A DNA stretch of 64,000 nt from Phycisphaerae bacterium (GTDB lineage: Bacteria; Planctomycetota; Phycisphaerae; UBA1845; PWPN01): assembly GCA_030372985.1 (NCBI GenBank), contig JAUCQB010000217.1:1-64000 (forward strand). Reading direction: 5' to 3'. The position numbers and the translations under genes were made by a program. Positions 1 through 8,435 of this stretch are shown one piece after another. Positions within the stretch are counted from its first letter, which is position 1. Every line of letters begins with the position of its first letter. The notes beneath the pieces are model-generated. The model searched no databases and was not told the origin of the DNA. It saw nothing but the letters and a program-made list of their open reading frames with translations.

Positions 1-47
1 AACAAAGCATCGAGCGGCACTTGCAGGAGCTGGGTTACATCGAATAG
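1..47 (+). CDS. C-terminal end of an upstream protein (partial)
   Basis: Reading from base 3, the frame gives QSIERHLQELGYIE and then TAG at 45-47. The window cuts off the rest. The helical, charged tail ending in LGY-I/V-E resembles the ends of several sulfatase-type proteins, but 14 residues are too few to name a family. It lies on the same strand as the next gene, about 65 bases away. Coding status is inferred from the plausible tail and the gene spacing only. Confidence 0.4.
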   Translation, partial: QSIERHLQELGYIE

Positions 48-111
48 ACAGTCTTCGCGTGAGTGCCCCCACAACAGCCGAACGGCGCGAGTGCGGTTGC
101 CAAGGGAGACC

Positions 112-957
112 ATGACCGTGGAGCACAACCAGACACCTTCGCCTTTGCAGACCGAACCCCAGGCGCAGATCGACCTGCAAACCGGGAAGTTGTCCGATAT
201 GAGAGGATTCCTGTGGGGGTTTCTCCTTCTGGACCTCTGGGTCCGCTTGACGTTGTGGTCGATCTCGCTGGGCCTGGCGACCGCGCTGATGACGGCTTTA
301 GAGGCCTGGCCGTCGGGCAGCCCTCTGGCCGGGGACCTTGGTCTTACCATGCTCTGGGCAAGACGTCTCGGGCAGTGGGTCGTCGTTTTCAACGTCATCT
401 ACTTGTTGGCGTTGCTGCTGGTCCGTTTTTTTATTCCCACACCCAAGGAGGGCATCTACTCGACGAGACAACCAGGAGTTCCCAACCGACAACTGATCTG
501 GGTTACTCTGCTCGCCGTGCTGACCAAGGCGCGATACCAGGCGCCTTTCCCCGGTTTCCTGGTTTTTCATCTGGCCAGTCTGCCCCCGTTGTGCTGGCTG
601 GTCAGTTGGATCTTCGGCCCCAAGTCCAGATCCTGCTACGTGACCGAGCCCGAGATCCTGGATCCTTCGCTGGTTGAAATCGGCCGCAACGTCATCATCG
701 GATACGGCACCCGAATCGTCGCTCACATTCAAGAGGCCGACAAGGTCACGATTCAGCGGGTCATCATCGAGGACGACGTGCTGGTCGGAGGCGAGGTCAG
801 TATCCTGGCCGGCGTGCGGCTGCGGAAAGGATGCGTCATCGGAGCTCGATCGCTGTTGCTTCCGGGCACGGTGGTCGGTCCGTACGAGTTCTGGGCCGGG
901 GTTCCCGCCAAGCGAATCAGCTCCCTTCAGCAGGAGACGCCGCCGCAAAGCGCGTGA
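112..957 (+). CDS. Membrane-anchored hexapeptide-repeat acyltransferase
   Basis: 281 residues. The N-terminal half has hydrophobic segments (about residues 25-55, 75-100 and 125-165) that should anchor it in the inner membrane. The last ~100 residues read as a left-handed beta-helix acyltransferase, with short I/V-G-x-x repeats (IGRNVIIGYGTRI, VLVGGEVSILAGV, CVIGARSLLLPGTVV) and the WAGVPAKRI end typical of WcaF/maltose-acetyltransferase relatives. ATG 112 is preferred over GTG 91 because GGGAG lies just upstream. The stop is three bases before the next start, so it is probably the first gene of an operon with two GT-C-like proteins and two CAT-like acyltransferases. It probably transfers an acyl group to a sugar or lipid carrier at the membrane; the substrate is unknown. 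Confidence 0.75.
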   Translation: MTVEHNQTPSPLQTEPQAQIDLQTGKLSDMRGFLWGFLLLDLWVRLTLWSISLGLATALMTALEAWPSGSPLAGDLGLTMLWARRLGQWVVVFNVIYLLALLLVRFFIPTPKEGIYSTRQPGVPNRQLIWVTLLAVLTKARYQAPFPGFLVFHLASLPPLCWLVSWIFGPKSRSCYVTEPEILDPSLVEIGRNVIIGYGTRIVAHIQEADKVTIQRVIIEDDVLVGGEVSILAGVRLRKGCVIGARSLLLPGTVVGPYEFWAGVPAKRISSLQQETPPQSA

Positions 958-960
958 AAC

Positions 961-2802
961 ATGCGAGAACAACCGTCCACCACCCGGCACGAGGATGTCG
1001 CTGCCGTCCGGCTGCCCGAGAACCGTCGCGGTTGCCGGCGGGTCGGATGGCTTGCGGGCCTGGTGATCTGCGCCGGCGTGGCCTCACATCTGCCGTCGTT
1101 GCGGTGGGGCTTTCTGTACGACGACTATATTCACCAGTTCATGTTCCGACGCATTGAACATGGCGATCCTGCGCGGGCCTGGAGTCTCTTCGATTTCGGC
1201 GTTCGGCCCGGACCGGGGCACCCGATGTTCGAGTGGGGTTTCTATCCATGGTGGACGGACCCGGACTTCAAGATCAGGTTCTTTCGGCCGATCACCAGCC
1301 TGAGCATCGCGGCCGACTACTGGCTATATGGGGATTGGGCGCCCGGTTACCACCTGACAAGCCTGGGTCTTTTTGTGGTCCTGCTGGTGATGGTTTATCG
1401 ACTGTATCGGGCACTGGAACTGCCGGGCACGGCTCTTGCCTGGGCGATGGCCGTCATGGCCTTGAGCGATATCCACAGCCTGCCGGTCGGCTGGATCGCG
1501 AATCGCAACGCCTTGTGGGTCGCCGTGTTTCTCGTGGCGATGCTGCTCTCGCTGCATTCCTATCGATCGCGGCCTCGGTACACGATGCCGGTGTCGGCGG
1601 TCGTCTGTTTCCTGCTTGCCTGCGGTGCGAAGGAATCCGGCATCATCGGCCTGCCGGTGGCCGTGCTCCACGAGTGGCTCTACCCGCCGGCCATGACCTC
1701 CCGGTCATTCAGAAGCAGGCTCCTGGCGGTGGTCAAGTCGCGACCGCTCCTGGTTATCGTTCTTGCCGCTGGGGCCTATGTCTGCTGGTATACGTCGGTC
1801 GGCTACGGAACGCAGTCGCTTCTGTACCCGACACCCTGGCGCGACCCGGGCCAGTATTTCGCCCGGCTGGCCGTCATTGTGCCGCTGGCCGGCGTGAGCC
1901 TGTTTGTCGGAGTCAGCGCCGACATCACTACCGCCTTGCGAGACTCCATGCCATGGGTGCTGCCCGTCGCGGCGATCGTCTCGGCTGCGATCTTCTGGGT
2001 CCTGGCTCGCACCATCCGCTGGACGCCGGCGGCGCTTCTGGCCCTGGGACTGGCCGTGGTCTCGCTCATCCCCGAGGCCGGCGCCGATCCCTCGGACCGC
2101 CTGTTCCTCAACACCTCCATCGGGACCTCGATATTGATCGGTTTGTTGCTGCACGACGTCGGACGATGGAAAGGGGGGCTTGCCGAGGGGAGAACGGCGT
2201 TGGCTCTGGCGGTGGTTGTCGCGTTCCGTGGGATTCTGTTGCCTGTGCCGGGCACACTGCTTCGCGGCTACTTCTTCTCAAGCATGGGCGGGCTGGATCG
2301 TGGAGCCATTGCCGCCGCCGACATCGATCGCGACCGCCCCGAACCGCGCCACGTCCTGGTTCTCAACAGTCCGTCCAGCCTGCTTTCCACGACCCAATCG
2401 GCCACGTGGGCGGTCATTTACGAAGACACCGGTACCCGAATTCACCTGGCGCAGATGGGCCGACGCGGGTTGCAGTGGCATCGCCAGGATGATCGCCGGA
2501 TGACACTGACCTCGCTGGGCACCCCGTTCAGCGATCAGCGATTCGAACGCCTTTTCTGTACGGGTCGGCCTGTCGAGCCGGGCGTGATTCACCATCGCAC
2601 GGGCGCCTTTGCCGCGATTCCGCTTGTTGTGGAGCCGACCGGTGTGCGCAGAGTGCTCCTGGAGTTCGATCGCAGCCTCGACGACGACATGTACCAGTTT
2701 ATTCTGTGGCAAGACGGGCGTTTTGTGCGAACACGCCCGCCGCGGATCGGCGAAACGCGAGAGATTCCCGAGATCCCCAGCCCCTTCCTGCTGGTGCCTT
2801 GA
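961..2802 (+). CDS. Polytopic membrane protein, GT-C glycosyltransferase-like (paralogue 1 of 3)
   Basis: 613 residues. A cytosolic N-terminus of about 25 residues is followed by about ten hydrophobic segments up to residue ~440, then a soluble C-terminal domain. Just after the first membrane segment it reads FLYDDYIHQ. An acidic pair in this first loop is the usual catalytic position of GT-C glycosyltransferases (GT39/PMT type). RFFRPITSLS near residue 105 and GWIANRNAL near residue 178 have counterparts in the gene at 2862 and the one at 16378 on the minus strand. It probably transfers a sugar from a lipid-linked donor to an extracytoplasmic acceptor. The GT-C assignment rests on topology and the DD motif, not on a family match. 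It starts three bases after the previous stop. Confidence 0.65.
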   Translation: MREQPSTTRHEDVAAVRLPENRRGCRRVGWLAGLVICAGVASHLPSLRWGFLYDDYIHQFMFRRIEHGDPARAWSLFDFGVRPGPGHPMFEWGFYPWWTDPDFKIRFFRPITSLSIAADYWLYGDWAPGYHLTSLGLFVVLLVMVYRLYRALELPGTALAWAMAVMALSDIHSLPVGWIANRNALWVAVFLVAMLLSLHSYRSRPRYTMPVSAVVCFLLACGAKESGIIGLPVAVLHEWLYPPAMTSRSFRSRLLAVVKSRPLLVIVLAAGAYVCWYTSVGYGTQSLLYPTPWRDPGQYFARLAVIVPLAGVSLFVGVSADITTALRDSMPWVLPVAAIVSAAIFWVLARTIRWTPAALLALGLAVVSLIPEAGADPSDRLFLNTSIGTSILIGLLLHDVGRWKGGLAEGRTALALAVVVAFRGILLPVPGTLLRGYFFSSMGGLDRGAIAAADIDRDRPEPRHVLVLNSPSSLLSTTQSATWAVIYEDTGTRIHLAQMGRRGLQWHRQDDRRMTLTSLGTPFSDQRFERLFCTGRPVEPGVIHHRTGAFAAIPLVVEPTGVRRVLLEFDRSLDDDMYQFILWQDGRFVRTRPPRIGETREIPEIPSPFLLVP

Positions 2803-2861
2803 CCGGGGCTCATGGATCGCCCTTGCCGTCACCATGGCCCACGGCTAAGCTTCCGGAGAAA

Positions 2862-4946
2862 ATGAGCCAGCAGACAACAGCATCACGCTTGCCCGGTCCA
2901 CCGAGAAACGCTGCACGGGGTATCGCCTGCGCCATCGGTCTTCTGTTGATCGTTCTCGCGGCCCACGGGGTCTCGATCTGGGACGGCTTGTTCTTCGACG
3001 ATCATTGGCACCGGGCGGCCTTCCGCAATTACGGCTGGAGCCCGTCCGACCTGATGGAGTCGGCAACCATCGACCTTTCGGGCAGGCTCAATCATCTCTG
3101 GTGGCAGGAGAGGCCGGCCGTCTGGCGGTATCCCCGACCGGTCGCCATGGCGGTGGCAAAGGCCGAATTCGTTCTCAGCGGCGGCGACACGCGGATCATC
3201 CATGCCTGCGCCCTGTGCTGGCACTGGTTCATGGCTCTGCTGGTGTACTGGCTTGCGCTCAAGGCCGGCTTGGAACGACGTTGGGCCTTCTGTGCCGGGG
3301 TCATATTCATCATTTTGCCGCACTCATTTTTCAGTCTTGGCTGGACGGCCGCCCGGAACGCGGTGGTGGGCACGTTCTTCTTCACGGCCGCTGTCGCCGC
3401 CTACATGTCCGCGTCGCTGGGACACCCATCCCGTTGGACCTTGGTTCGGTGGTGGCGCGAGGCGCTGCCCGCGTTGCTGTGGGCCCTGGCCATTCTCAGT
3501 CGTGAGACGGCCGTTGTCTTCCCTTTCGTCATCTTTCTCATCGACGTCAGTTACGGCGGCCGGCGGCATTTCAGCCGCCGACTTCCCTGCCATGCGGTCT
3601 TCTGGGTGCTCACGCTGGCGTTCATCGCCTGGCGATGGACCAGCTTTGACGTCGGAAACGTGCCCGACATTTACTTCACCAAGCTGACCGGCTGGACCTC
3701 CGGCTACTGGGCCGGCAGCAAGCTCCTGCAATTGCTCTTCTCGCAGATCTTCTATACGCCGATGCTGATGGGGCTGGCCACTTACCAGGGAGTGGCCGGC
3801 GAGGAGTTGGTGGCCCACGCGGTCATGGCGGTTCTCGTCGGCTTGGTCGCCATCTGGTACATCGCCGTCTCCAAGGGTAAGGGCGGCCGCTGGGTGTGGC
3901 CGCTCTGGTGCATTGCAGCGTTCGCACCGGTCGTGCCGGTCTTTGCCATGCCGCATTTCAGCTACCTGGCGTCGGTACCTTACGCTGTTATGGTTGCCAT
4001 TCTTCTGGCAGGTGTGGCCGCTGAGTGGAGGAAAACGGTCGCGTTCCTGGTCATCGCGGCCACGGTCTGGTCGCTGGGTGTCTACCGGGTCGCATGGTGG
4101 GGGATCATCCGCTCCGAGCAGATCGTGTACACCGATATGGTTGAGTCGACCTCCCAGCCTCCGCCGCCCGCGAGCAAGCTCTTCTTCCTTAACTTGCCGA
4201 TTGCCGCCATCTATGCTCCTGACGCGATGCGCGAGGCATGGAAGACACCCGATCTGGAGGGGTACACGCTGACGTTCGCCCCTCATCCGCTCATGATGAC
4301 CAGGCCCTGCGTCGTCGAACAACTCAACGATCATGAGTTCACCGTTGCCACAGAGCCGCCGGGATACTTCTCCGGCTTGCCGGGGAAGATGCTGATCGAC
4401 GGCATGCGGCCGGGCTCGCCCCTGACTCCTGGCACCGTCATTAAGAAAAAGCCGGGGTTTCCGTTCGACGCGACGGTGGTCGAAGCCGATCACTTGGGGG
4501 TCCGCAAGCTTCGTTTCAGGTTTCATCGACCGCTGGCTACGGAGGGCTATTACTTCTACCTGTCGTCGCCGGAGCGGGCGACGTACCGGCTGACTTTCAA
4601 CGCCGCGCCGACGGCCGGTGACGGCGGAGAATTGTTCCGGCGAGCCAGATCTGCAAATCTCATCGAGCGCGAGGCCGCCCGATGGGAGATCCGCGACAAA
4701 GCATGGCCGATCGCGATCGCCATGGGCTCGCCCATCCAGGAGCATCTCTCGCTGCAATCCGAAACCTCACTGGCTCGTGTCGAGCAGTGGTGGGCTGCTC
4801 ATGATGTCGAGCGGCGTGCCCAAGAACATGCTGACTGGCGTTCGCGAAACGCATGCCTGCTCTGGCAACGCGGCCTGTATTTCAAGGTGATGGACATGGT
4901 GGGCAGGTTCGTCGAGTCTGATCTGTATCTCACTGGCAGGAGATGA
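2862..4946 (+). CDS. Polytopic membrane protein, GT-C glycosyltransferase-like (paralogue 2 of 3)
   Basis: 694 residues. Start ATG 2862 has GGAG five bases upstream; an open frame extends further 5' but overlaps the previous gene. The first membrane segment ends in LFFDDHWHRAAF, the same acidic-pair position as in its upstream neighbour. WRYPRPVAMAVAK and LGWTAARNAVVG match the RP and W-x-A-x-RNA blocks of the paralogues. About ten membrane segments reach residue ~440. A C-terminal soluble domain of ~250 residues follows, probably periplasmic, with closest resemblance to the C-terminus of the minus-strand paralogue at 16378 (FNKPL / FHRPL, YYFYLSSP / YHFYFGSP). Its stop overlaps the next start (ATGA), indicating translational coupling to a CAT-like acyltransferase. 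Confidence 0.65.
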   Translation: MSQQTTASRLPGPPRNAARGIACAIGLLLIVLAAHGVSIWDGLFFDDHWHRAAFRNYGWSPSDLMESATIDLSGRLNHLWWQERPAVWRYPRPVAMAVAKAEFVLSGGDTRIIHACALCWHWFMALLVYWLALKAGLERRWAFCAGVIFIILPHSFFSLGWTAARNAVVGTFFFTAAVAAYMSASLGHPSRWTLVRWWREALPALLWALAILSRETAVVFPFVIFLIDVSYGGRRHFSRRLPCHAVFWVLTLAFIAWRWTSFDVGNVPDIYFTKLTGWTSGYWAGSKLLQLLFSQIFYTPMLMGLATYQGVAGEELVAHAVMAVLVGLVAIWYIAVSKGKGGRWVWPLWCIAAFAPVVPVFAMPHFSYLASVPYAVMVAILLAGVAAEWRKTVAFLVIAATVWSLGVYRVAWWGIIRSEQIVYTDMVESTSQPPPPASKLFFLNLPIAAIYAPDAMREAWKTPDLEGYTLTFAPHPLMMTRPCVVEQLNDHEFTVATEPPGYFSGLPGKMLIDGMRPGSPLTPGTVIKKKPGFPFDATVVEADHLGVRKLRFRFHRPLATEGYYFYLSSPERATYRLTFNAAPTAGDGGELFRRARSANLIEREAARWEIRDKAWPIAIAMGSPIQEHLSLQSETSLARVEQWWAAHDVERRAQEHADWRSRNACLLWQRGLYFKVMDMVGRFVESDLYLTGRR

Positions 4947-6349
4947 TGCCGGCCGGCATGGCACCGGCGCCCATCAACAACACTATGGCATCGGTTCAGT
5001 TCCACACTCCCAATCCGCTCGATATCCTGTTCTTCGCCTTTGACAGGGCGGGGGCCAGGCTATCATTGCCCGGGGCTTTCATCCACATACACCTGGAAAT
5101 GGCCGGTCAGGTTGACGTGGAGGGAATGAAACGGGCGCTGGCCGGCATTCATCGCCTCTATCCCGCCACCCAGGCCCGATTGGAGTGCTCCGCGCTGAAG
5201 GGCCGCCCCAGATGGCGACTCAACTGCCCGCCGCCCGACCTCAACCGGCTCGTTCGCGTCCATCTCATCAAGCCGTCGACTGAAGCGGAAATCCATCATC
5301 AGGTCGACGCACTCATCAACCGGCGCATTGACCTGGTCACGCTGCCGCCGCTGCAGTTTCACGTTTTTCGAGGCCTGCCTGCGGGCGACTGGGTTGTCAT
5401 TCGCTGGCCACATGCGTTTATGGACCTTCGCGGTGGGCTCATCGTCATGGAGACGATGGACCGCCTGTTTCAGGAGAAAGCCGCCCCGCTCTCTCTGGTC
5501 AGCGCGGGTGACGAATTGCTCGACGGGCTTGGCAGCCGCCTGCGGACCAAGGACCGTGAAGTGGCCCTCGCCGCTGCAGCACCGCCCGGCCCATCCGGAC
5601 CAGCCCGCGATCTGCAACTGCCGCCGTGCCCCGATTTCCGCATCCTGGGGCCGCTGCGAACCGCCGTGCGGCGTCTGGACAACGACCAGTGCGATCTCGC
5701 CGCGGACATCTCAGCGAAAACCTGTTCCCCGGCCAGATTCGGCGCCTACGTCCGCGCCTGCAGTCTCCAGGCCCTGCACCGCGTCATGCCAGGATCATCC
5801 GATCGGCAAGGTACTTATTCCATCCCGTATATTCTCGAAGGGCGGGAGCCGCCTTACCGCAGCCCGGTCTGTCACAACGTCTTCAGTCTCGATCGCCTGC
5901 ACATTCCCGTTACGATGGCCTCTGATCGCGCGGCGGTGGCGCGCTTCTTGCACGAAGGCACGGCTCGGATGACCCAGCGCAGTCTCGTGACCGGCCATCT
6001 GAAGCGGGCGCTCGACATCACGCGGTTGCCGCCAGCGATTCTCGGCGCCATCGTGCGGCATTCGCTGATAAAGCCTCCGTCGGCCTGGGGGAAGGGCGAT
6101 TTCGGTGCTCCGCCTTCGCTGCCGATGGGTTTCTCGCAGGCCTTCGGCCGCGACAAGCAATCCTTCTGCGGTGCGGACATTCGTTACGTGCATGCCTTTC
6201 GTCCGCCATTGCCTCGCGCCGGCATCGGCCTGCAGGTCATCGTCGAGCAGGGGCGGCTGGCGATCTGCGGCTTGTGTTACGAAGCTCGCTGGGCGATGAT
6301 GAACCGTATCCTTGATGACTTCGTGGAGGCCTTGGTCAGACCCGGTTGA
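4943..6349 (+). CDS. CAT/condensation-superfamily acyltransferase (tandem copy 1)
   Basis: 468 residues, soluble. RWPHAFMDLRGG at ~155-165 supplies the HxxxD of the chloramphenicol-acetyltransferase / condensation-domain / wax-ester-synthase superfamily (His157, Asp161). PNPLD near the N-terminus and FCGAD near the C-terminus recur in the next gene, as do GRPRWRL, VFRGLPxGD and APPSLPMG. Such enzymes move an acyl group from a thioester (CoA or carrier protein) to a hydroxyl or amine. The start is uncertain: ATG 4943 overlaps the previous stop, but AGGAG at 4938-4942 sits too close to it. ATG 4946, 4958 or 4985 are alternatives, and the homology with the next gene begins near 4985. No carrier protein or adenylation gene is nearby, so an acyl-CoA donor is likelier; this is inference. 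Confidence 0.7.
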   Translation: MMPAGMAPAPINNTMASVQFHTPNPLDILFFAFDRAGARLSLPGAFIHIHLEMAGQVDVEGMKRALAGIHRLYPATQARLECSALKGRPRWRLNCPPPDLNRLVRVHLIKPSTEAEIHHQVDALINRRIDLVTLPPLQFHVFRGLPAGDWVVIRWPHAFMDLRGGLIVMETMDRLFQEKAAPLSLVSAGDELLDGLGSRLRTKDREVALAAAAPPGPSGPARDLQLPPCPDFRILGPLRTAVRRLDNDQCDLAADISAKTCSPARFGAYVRACSLQALHRVMPGSSDRQGTYSIPYILEGREPPYRSPVCHNVFSLDRLHIPVTMASDRAAVARFLHEGTARMTQRSLVTGHLKRALDITRLPPAILGAIVRHSLIKPPSAWGKGDFGAPPSLPMGFSQAFGRDKQSFCGADIRYVHAFRPPLPRAGIGLQVIVEQGRLAICGLCYEARWAMMNRILDDFVEALVRPG

Positions 6350-7797
6350 ACGGTGCACACGGCCTTTGTGAAGAACGCTCTCGACGGCTACGGCCGGTTA
6401 AAGCAGGACATTGGGTAGACGCCTTGCCCCGATATCAAAGACCCAATCCGCTCGACCTGTACTTCTTCGCCGCCGACCAGGCGATGCGACGAATCGGCCT
6501 TCCGGGCACGAACATTCACCTGTGCCTTGAGCTGGACGGTCGTGTCGATGTCGATGGCTTGAACCGTGCCGTGCAAGCCCTCTGGCGAGTCTACCCGGCC
6601 ACGGGTTCCCGGCTGGAGCGTTCCAGGGTGACGGGCCGCCCGCGATGGCGGCTCGATCGTCCGCCCGCTGCCCCGTCTTGCGTCGTCCGGGTCTGCGAAC
6701 TGACCCATGCGAGCGAGCACGACATCCACGGGCGAATTGAGGCCTTGCTCAACGAGTCGATCGATCTGCGCGGCCTGCCACCCGTTCGATTTGTGGTGTT
6801 TCGCGGGCTTCCGGAAGGCGACCGGCTGATCGCCCGCTGGCCTCATGCGCTGATGGATGGCCGCGGGGGCGTCACGCTGCTGGAAGAGCTGGACCGCTTG
6901 TACCGCGGGCCGGCCGACCACCGGGCCTGCGTGACCGTGGGCGACGAGTCCCGCCGCGATTTCGCGGAATTGGTGAGGGACGCCCCGCTGGTTCTCAAAC
7001 CGCGCGAGGTGCTCAGCAGTACAGGCAATCTGCGCCCAAGGGACTGGCGCACCGTTCGCCTCAGCGACGGGATCCCTTTGAACAGGCTTGGGCCCGTCCG
7101 ATTCATGCTCCGCCGATTGACTCCCGAGCAGACCCGGACGGCCAAGGAAGTCTCGCTGCGCGTCTGTGGCTTCGCCCGTTTCGGCGATTTCGTACGAGCC
7201 TGCGCCATCCGGGCCCTGGACCGCGTCGTGCCCAAGCCGTTGCCGTCACATGCCGGGTACTGCACACTGAATCTGATCGATCTGCGCAAGCGCAGACAAA
7301 GCGCCCCGGTCTGCCGCAATTTGACAAACGCCTTGCCGATGTACATCCCCGCGCGAATCGCGCAAGATCGACGGGCGGTCGCCGACCTGGCAAGGGACCA
7401 GATGGCGGCGATGCTGCAATCGAGAACCATGCTCCTGAGGCTTGTGACCGTCCATCGATTCACGTTTCTCCCCACCAGCCTACTGGTCAACGTTCTGCAT
7501 CAAAGGCTCATCGCGACGGGGCTGCGGGGCATGCCGTCGGGCATGGGCAACGCGCCCTCTCTGCCGCTCGGTCTGATCGGTTCATTCAGCAAGGGGATGC
7601 CCACGTTTTGCGGTGCGGGGCTGACGAATATTTACGGATTGCGGCCGGTGCCGTTCCAGACGGGGCTTTCCGTTGATGTCAACGAAGCTCAGGAGCGTCT
7701 CAACATCGCCGCGATGTACTATGAGCCGGCCATCAGTACTGTCAAGATGGCCGGGTTTCTCAATGACTTTGCGGCCGGCCTGGTGAGCGCCGAGTAA
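6346..7797 (+). CDS. CAT/condensation-superfamily acyltransferase (tandem copy 2)
   Basis: 483 residues from TTG 6346, which overlaps the previous stop. TTG 6424 (just before the shared block RPNPLD) is another possible start, and neither has a strong ribosome site. RWPHALMDGRGG gives HxxxD with His167 and Asp171. It shares with its upstream neighbour the blocks PNPLD, YPAT, GRPRWRLxxPP, LPPVRF, VFRGLPEGD, APSLPLG and FCGA, in the same order and spacing, so the pair arose by tandem duplication and both keep the catalytic residues. The two may act on different positions of one product or as a heterodimer. It is the last gene of the five-gene run; the next gene is on the other strand. Confidence 0.7.
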   Translation: MNGAHGLCEERSRRLRPVKAGHWVDALPRYQRPNPLDLYFFAADQAMRRIGLPGTNIHLCLELDGRVDVDGLNRAVQALWRVYPATGSRLERSRVTGRPRWRLDRPPAAPSCVVRVCELTHASEHDIHGRIEALLNESIDLRGLPPVRFVVFRGLPEGDRLIARWPHALMDGRGGVTLLEELDRLYRGPADHRACVTVGDESRRDFAELVRDAPLVLKPREVLSSTGNLRPRDWRTVRLSDGIPLNRLGPVRFMLRRLTPEQTRTAKEVSLRVCGFARFGDFVRACAIRALDRVVPKPLPSHAGYCTLNLIDLRKRRQSAPVCRNLTNALPMYIPARIAQDRRAVADLARDQMAAMLQSRTMLLRLVTVHRFTFLPTSLLVNVLHQRLIATGLRGMPSGMGNAPSLPLGLIGSFSKGMPTFCGAGLTNIYGLRPVPFQTGLSVDVNEAQERLNIAAMYYEPAISTVKMAGFLNDFAAGLVSAE

Positions 7798-7960
7798 CGC
7801 GCCGCATCGGCAGACCCTCTCCAGACCTTCCGGTGCCAAAGCGCGGCTGGCAGGTCGTCCGCCTCGATAACAGGCCTCACGTCCGACGTGCTGCACGAGA
7901 ATCCGAAGGCGGGGAGCCCGGGGAAAGATCAGAGATCATGCGGCTTGTCTGCCGGGTCGG

Positions 7961-8137
7961 TCAGGCGACCGCCCGCCCCTTCTTGGCCGCTCTCTTCTCT
8001 GCCTTCTCGGCTTTCAGCTTCACTCGGTCCACGATGATCTGTTGCCAGATCTCATTCGCCTTTTTCGTATCACCTTTGCGAGATGCCTTCTGGGCTTCTC
8101 TCTGCTTGCTCTTGAATGCTTTTGATTTTCTGGGCAT
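7961..8137 (-). CDS. Small lysine-rich protein
   Basis: 58 residues. The start is the ATG at 8137, which has AGGAG five bases upstream, rather than the ATG 18 bases further 5'. About a third of the residues are Lys or Arg. The N-terminus (MPRKSKAFKSKQREAQ) and the C-terminus (KAEKAEKRAAKKG) flank a short helical core, KANEIWQQIIVDRVKLK. There are no cysteines or membrane segments. It could bind nucleic acid or the ribosome, but no family is recognised. A strong ribosome site and an extended -10 promoter (8334-8339) support it as a real gene. Confidence 0.6.
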   Translation of the reverse strand: MPRKSKAFKSKQREAQKASRKGDTKKANEIWQQIIVDRVKLKAEKAEKRAAKKGRAVA

Positions 8138-8333
8138 CACAACTCCTGATTGCACACCTCAGTGCGCGTCGCTCTCACCGTGAGCGCAACGCCACACGTC
8201 CACGAATCGCCCGCATCCACGAATGAAACCAGTCCCAGCCTGCGGGCAACCCGCGACGTACCCGGTTGCCAACTGATTGAGTTGTGATTTCCCGGAGGGC
8301 CTGTGTGATCCTGCCGTCCGGTTTCGTGCCCTT

Positions 8334-8342
8334 ATTATAGCA
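8334..8342 (-). promoter_or_regulatory. Extended -10 promoter for the small basic protein gene
   Basis: Read on the minus strand the bases are TGCTATAAT, a perfect TATAAT preceded by TGn, the extended -10 form that needs little from a -35 box. No good -35 hexamer is visible 17 bases upstream. Transcription would start near 8327 and leave a leader of about 190 bases before ATG 8137. No riboswitch was recognised in that leader. Confidence 0.4.
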
Positions 8343-8435
8343 CGTGGTCCTGCTTTGGCCAGCCCCGGAATGCCGTCCCAAGGCAAGGTCCCGGGGCCTG
8401 GCTGAGGACCGACTGCGTGACAGGCACCGCGAGGA

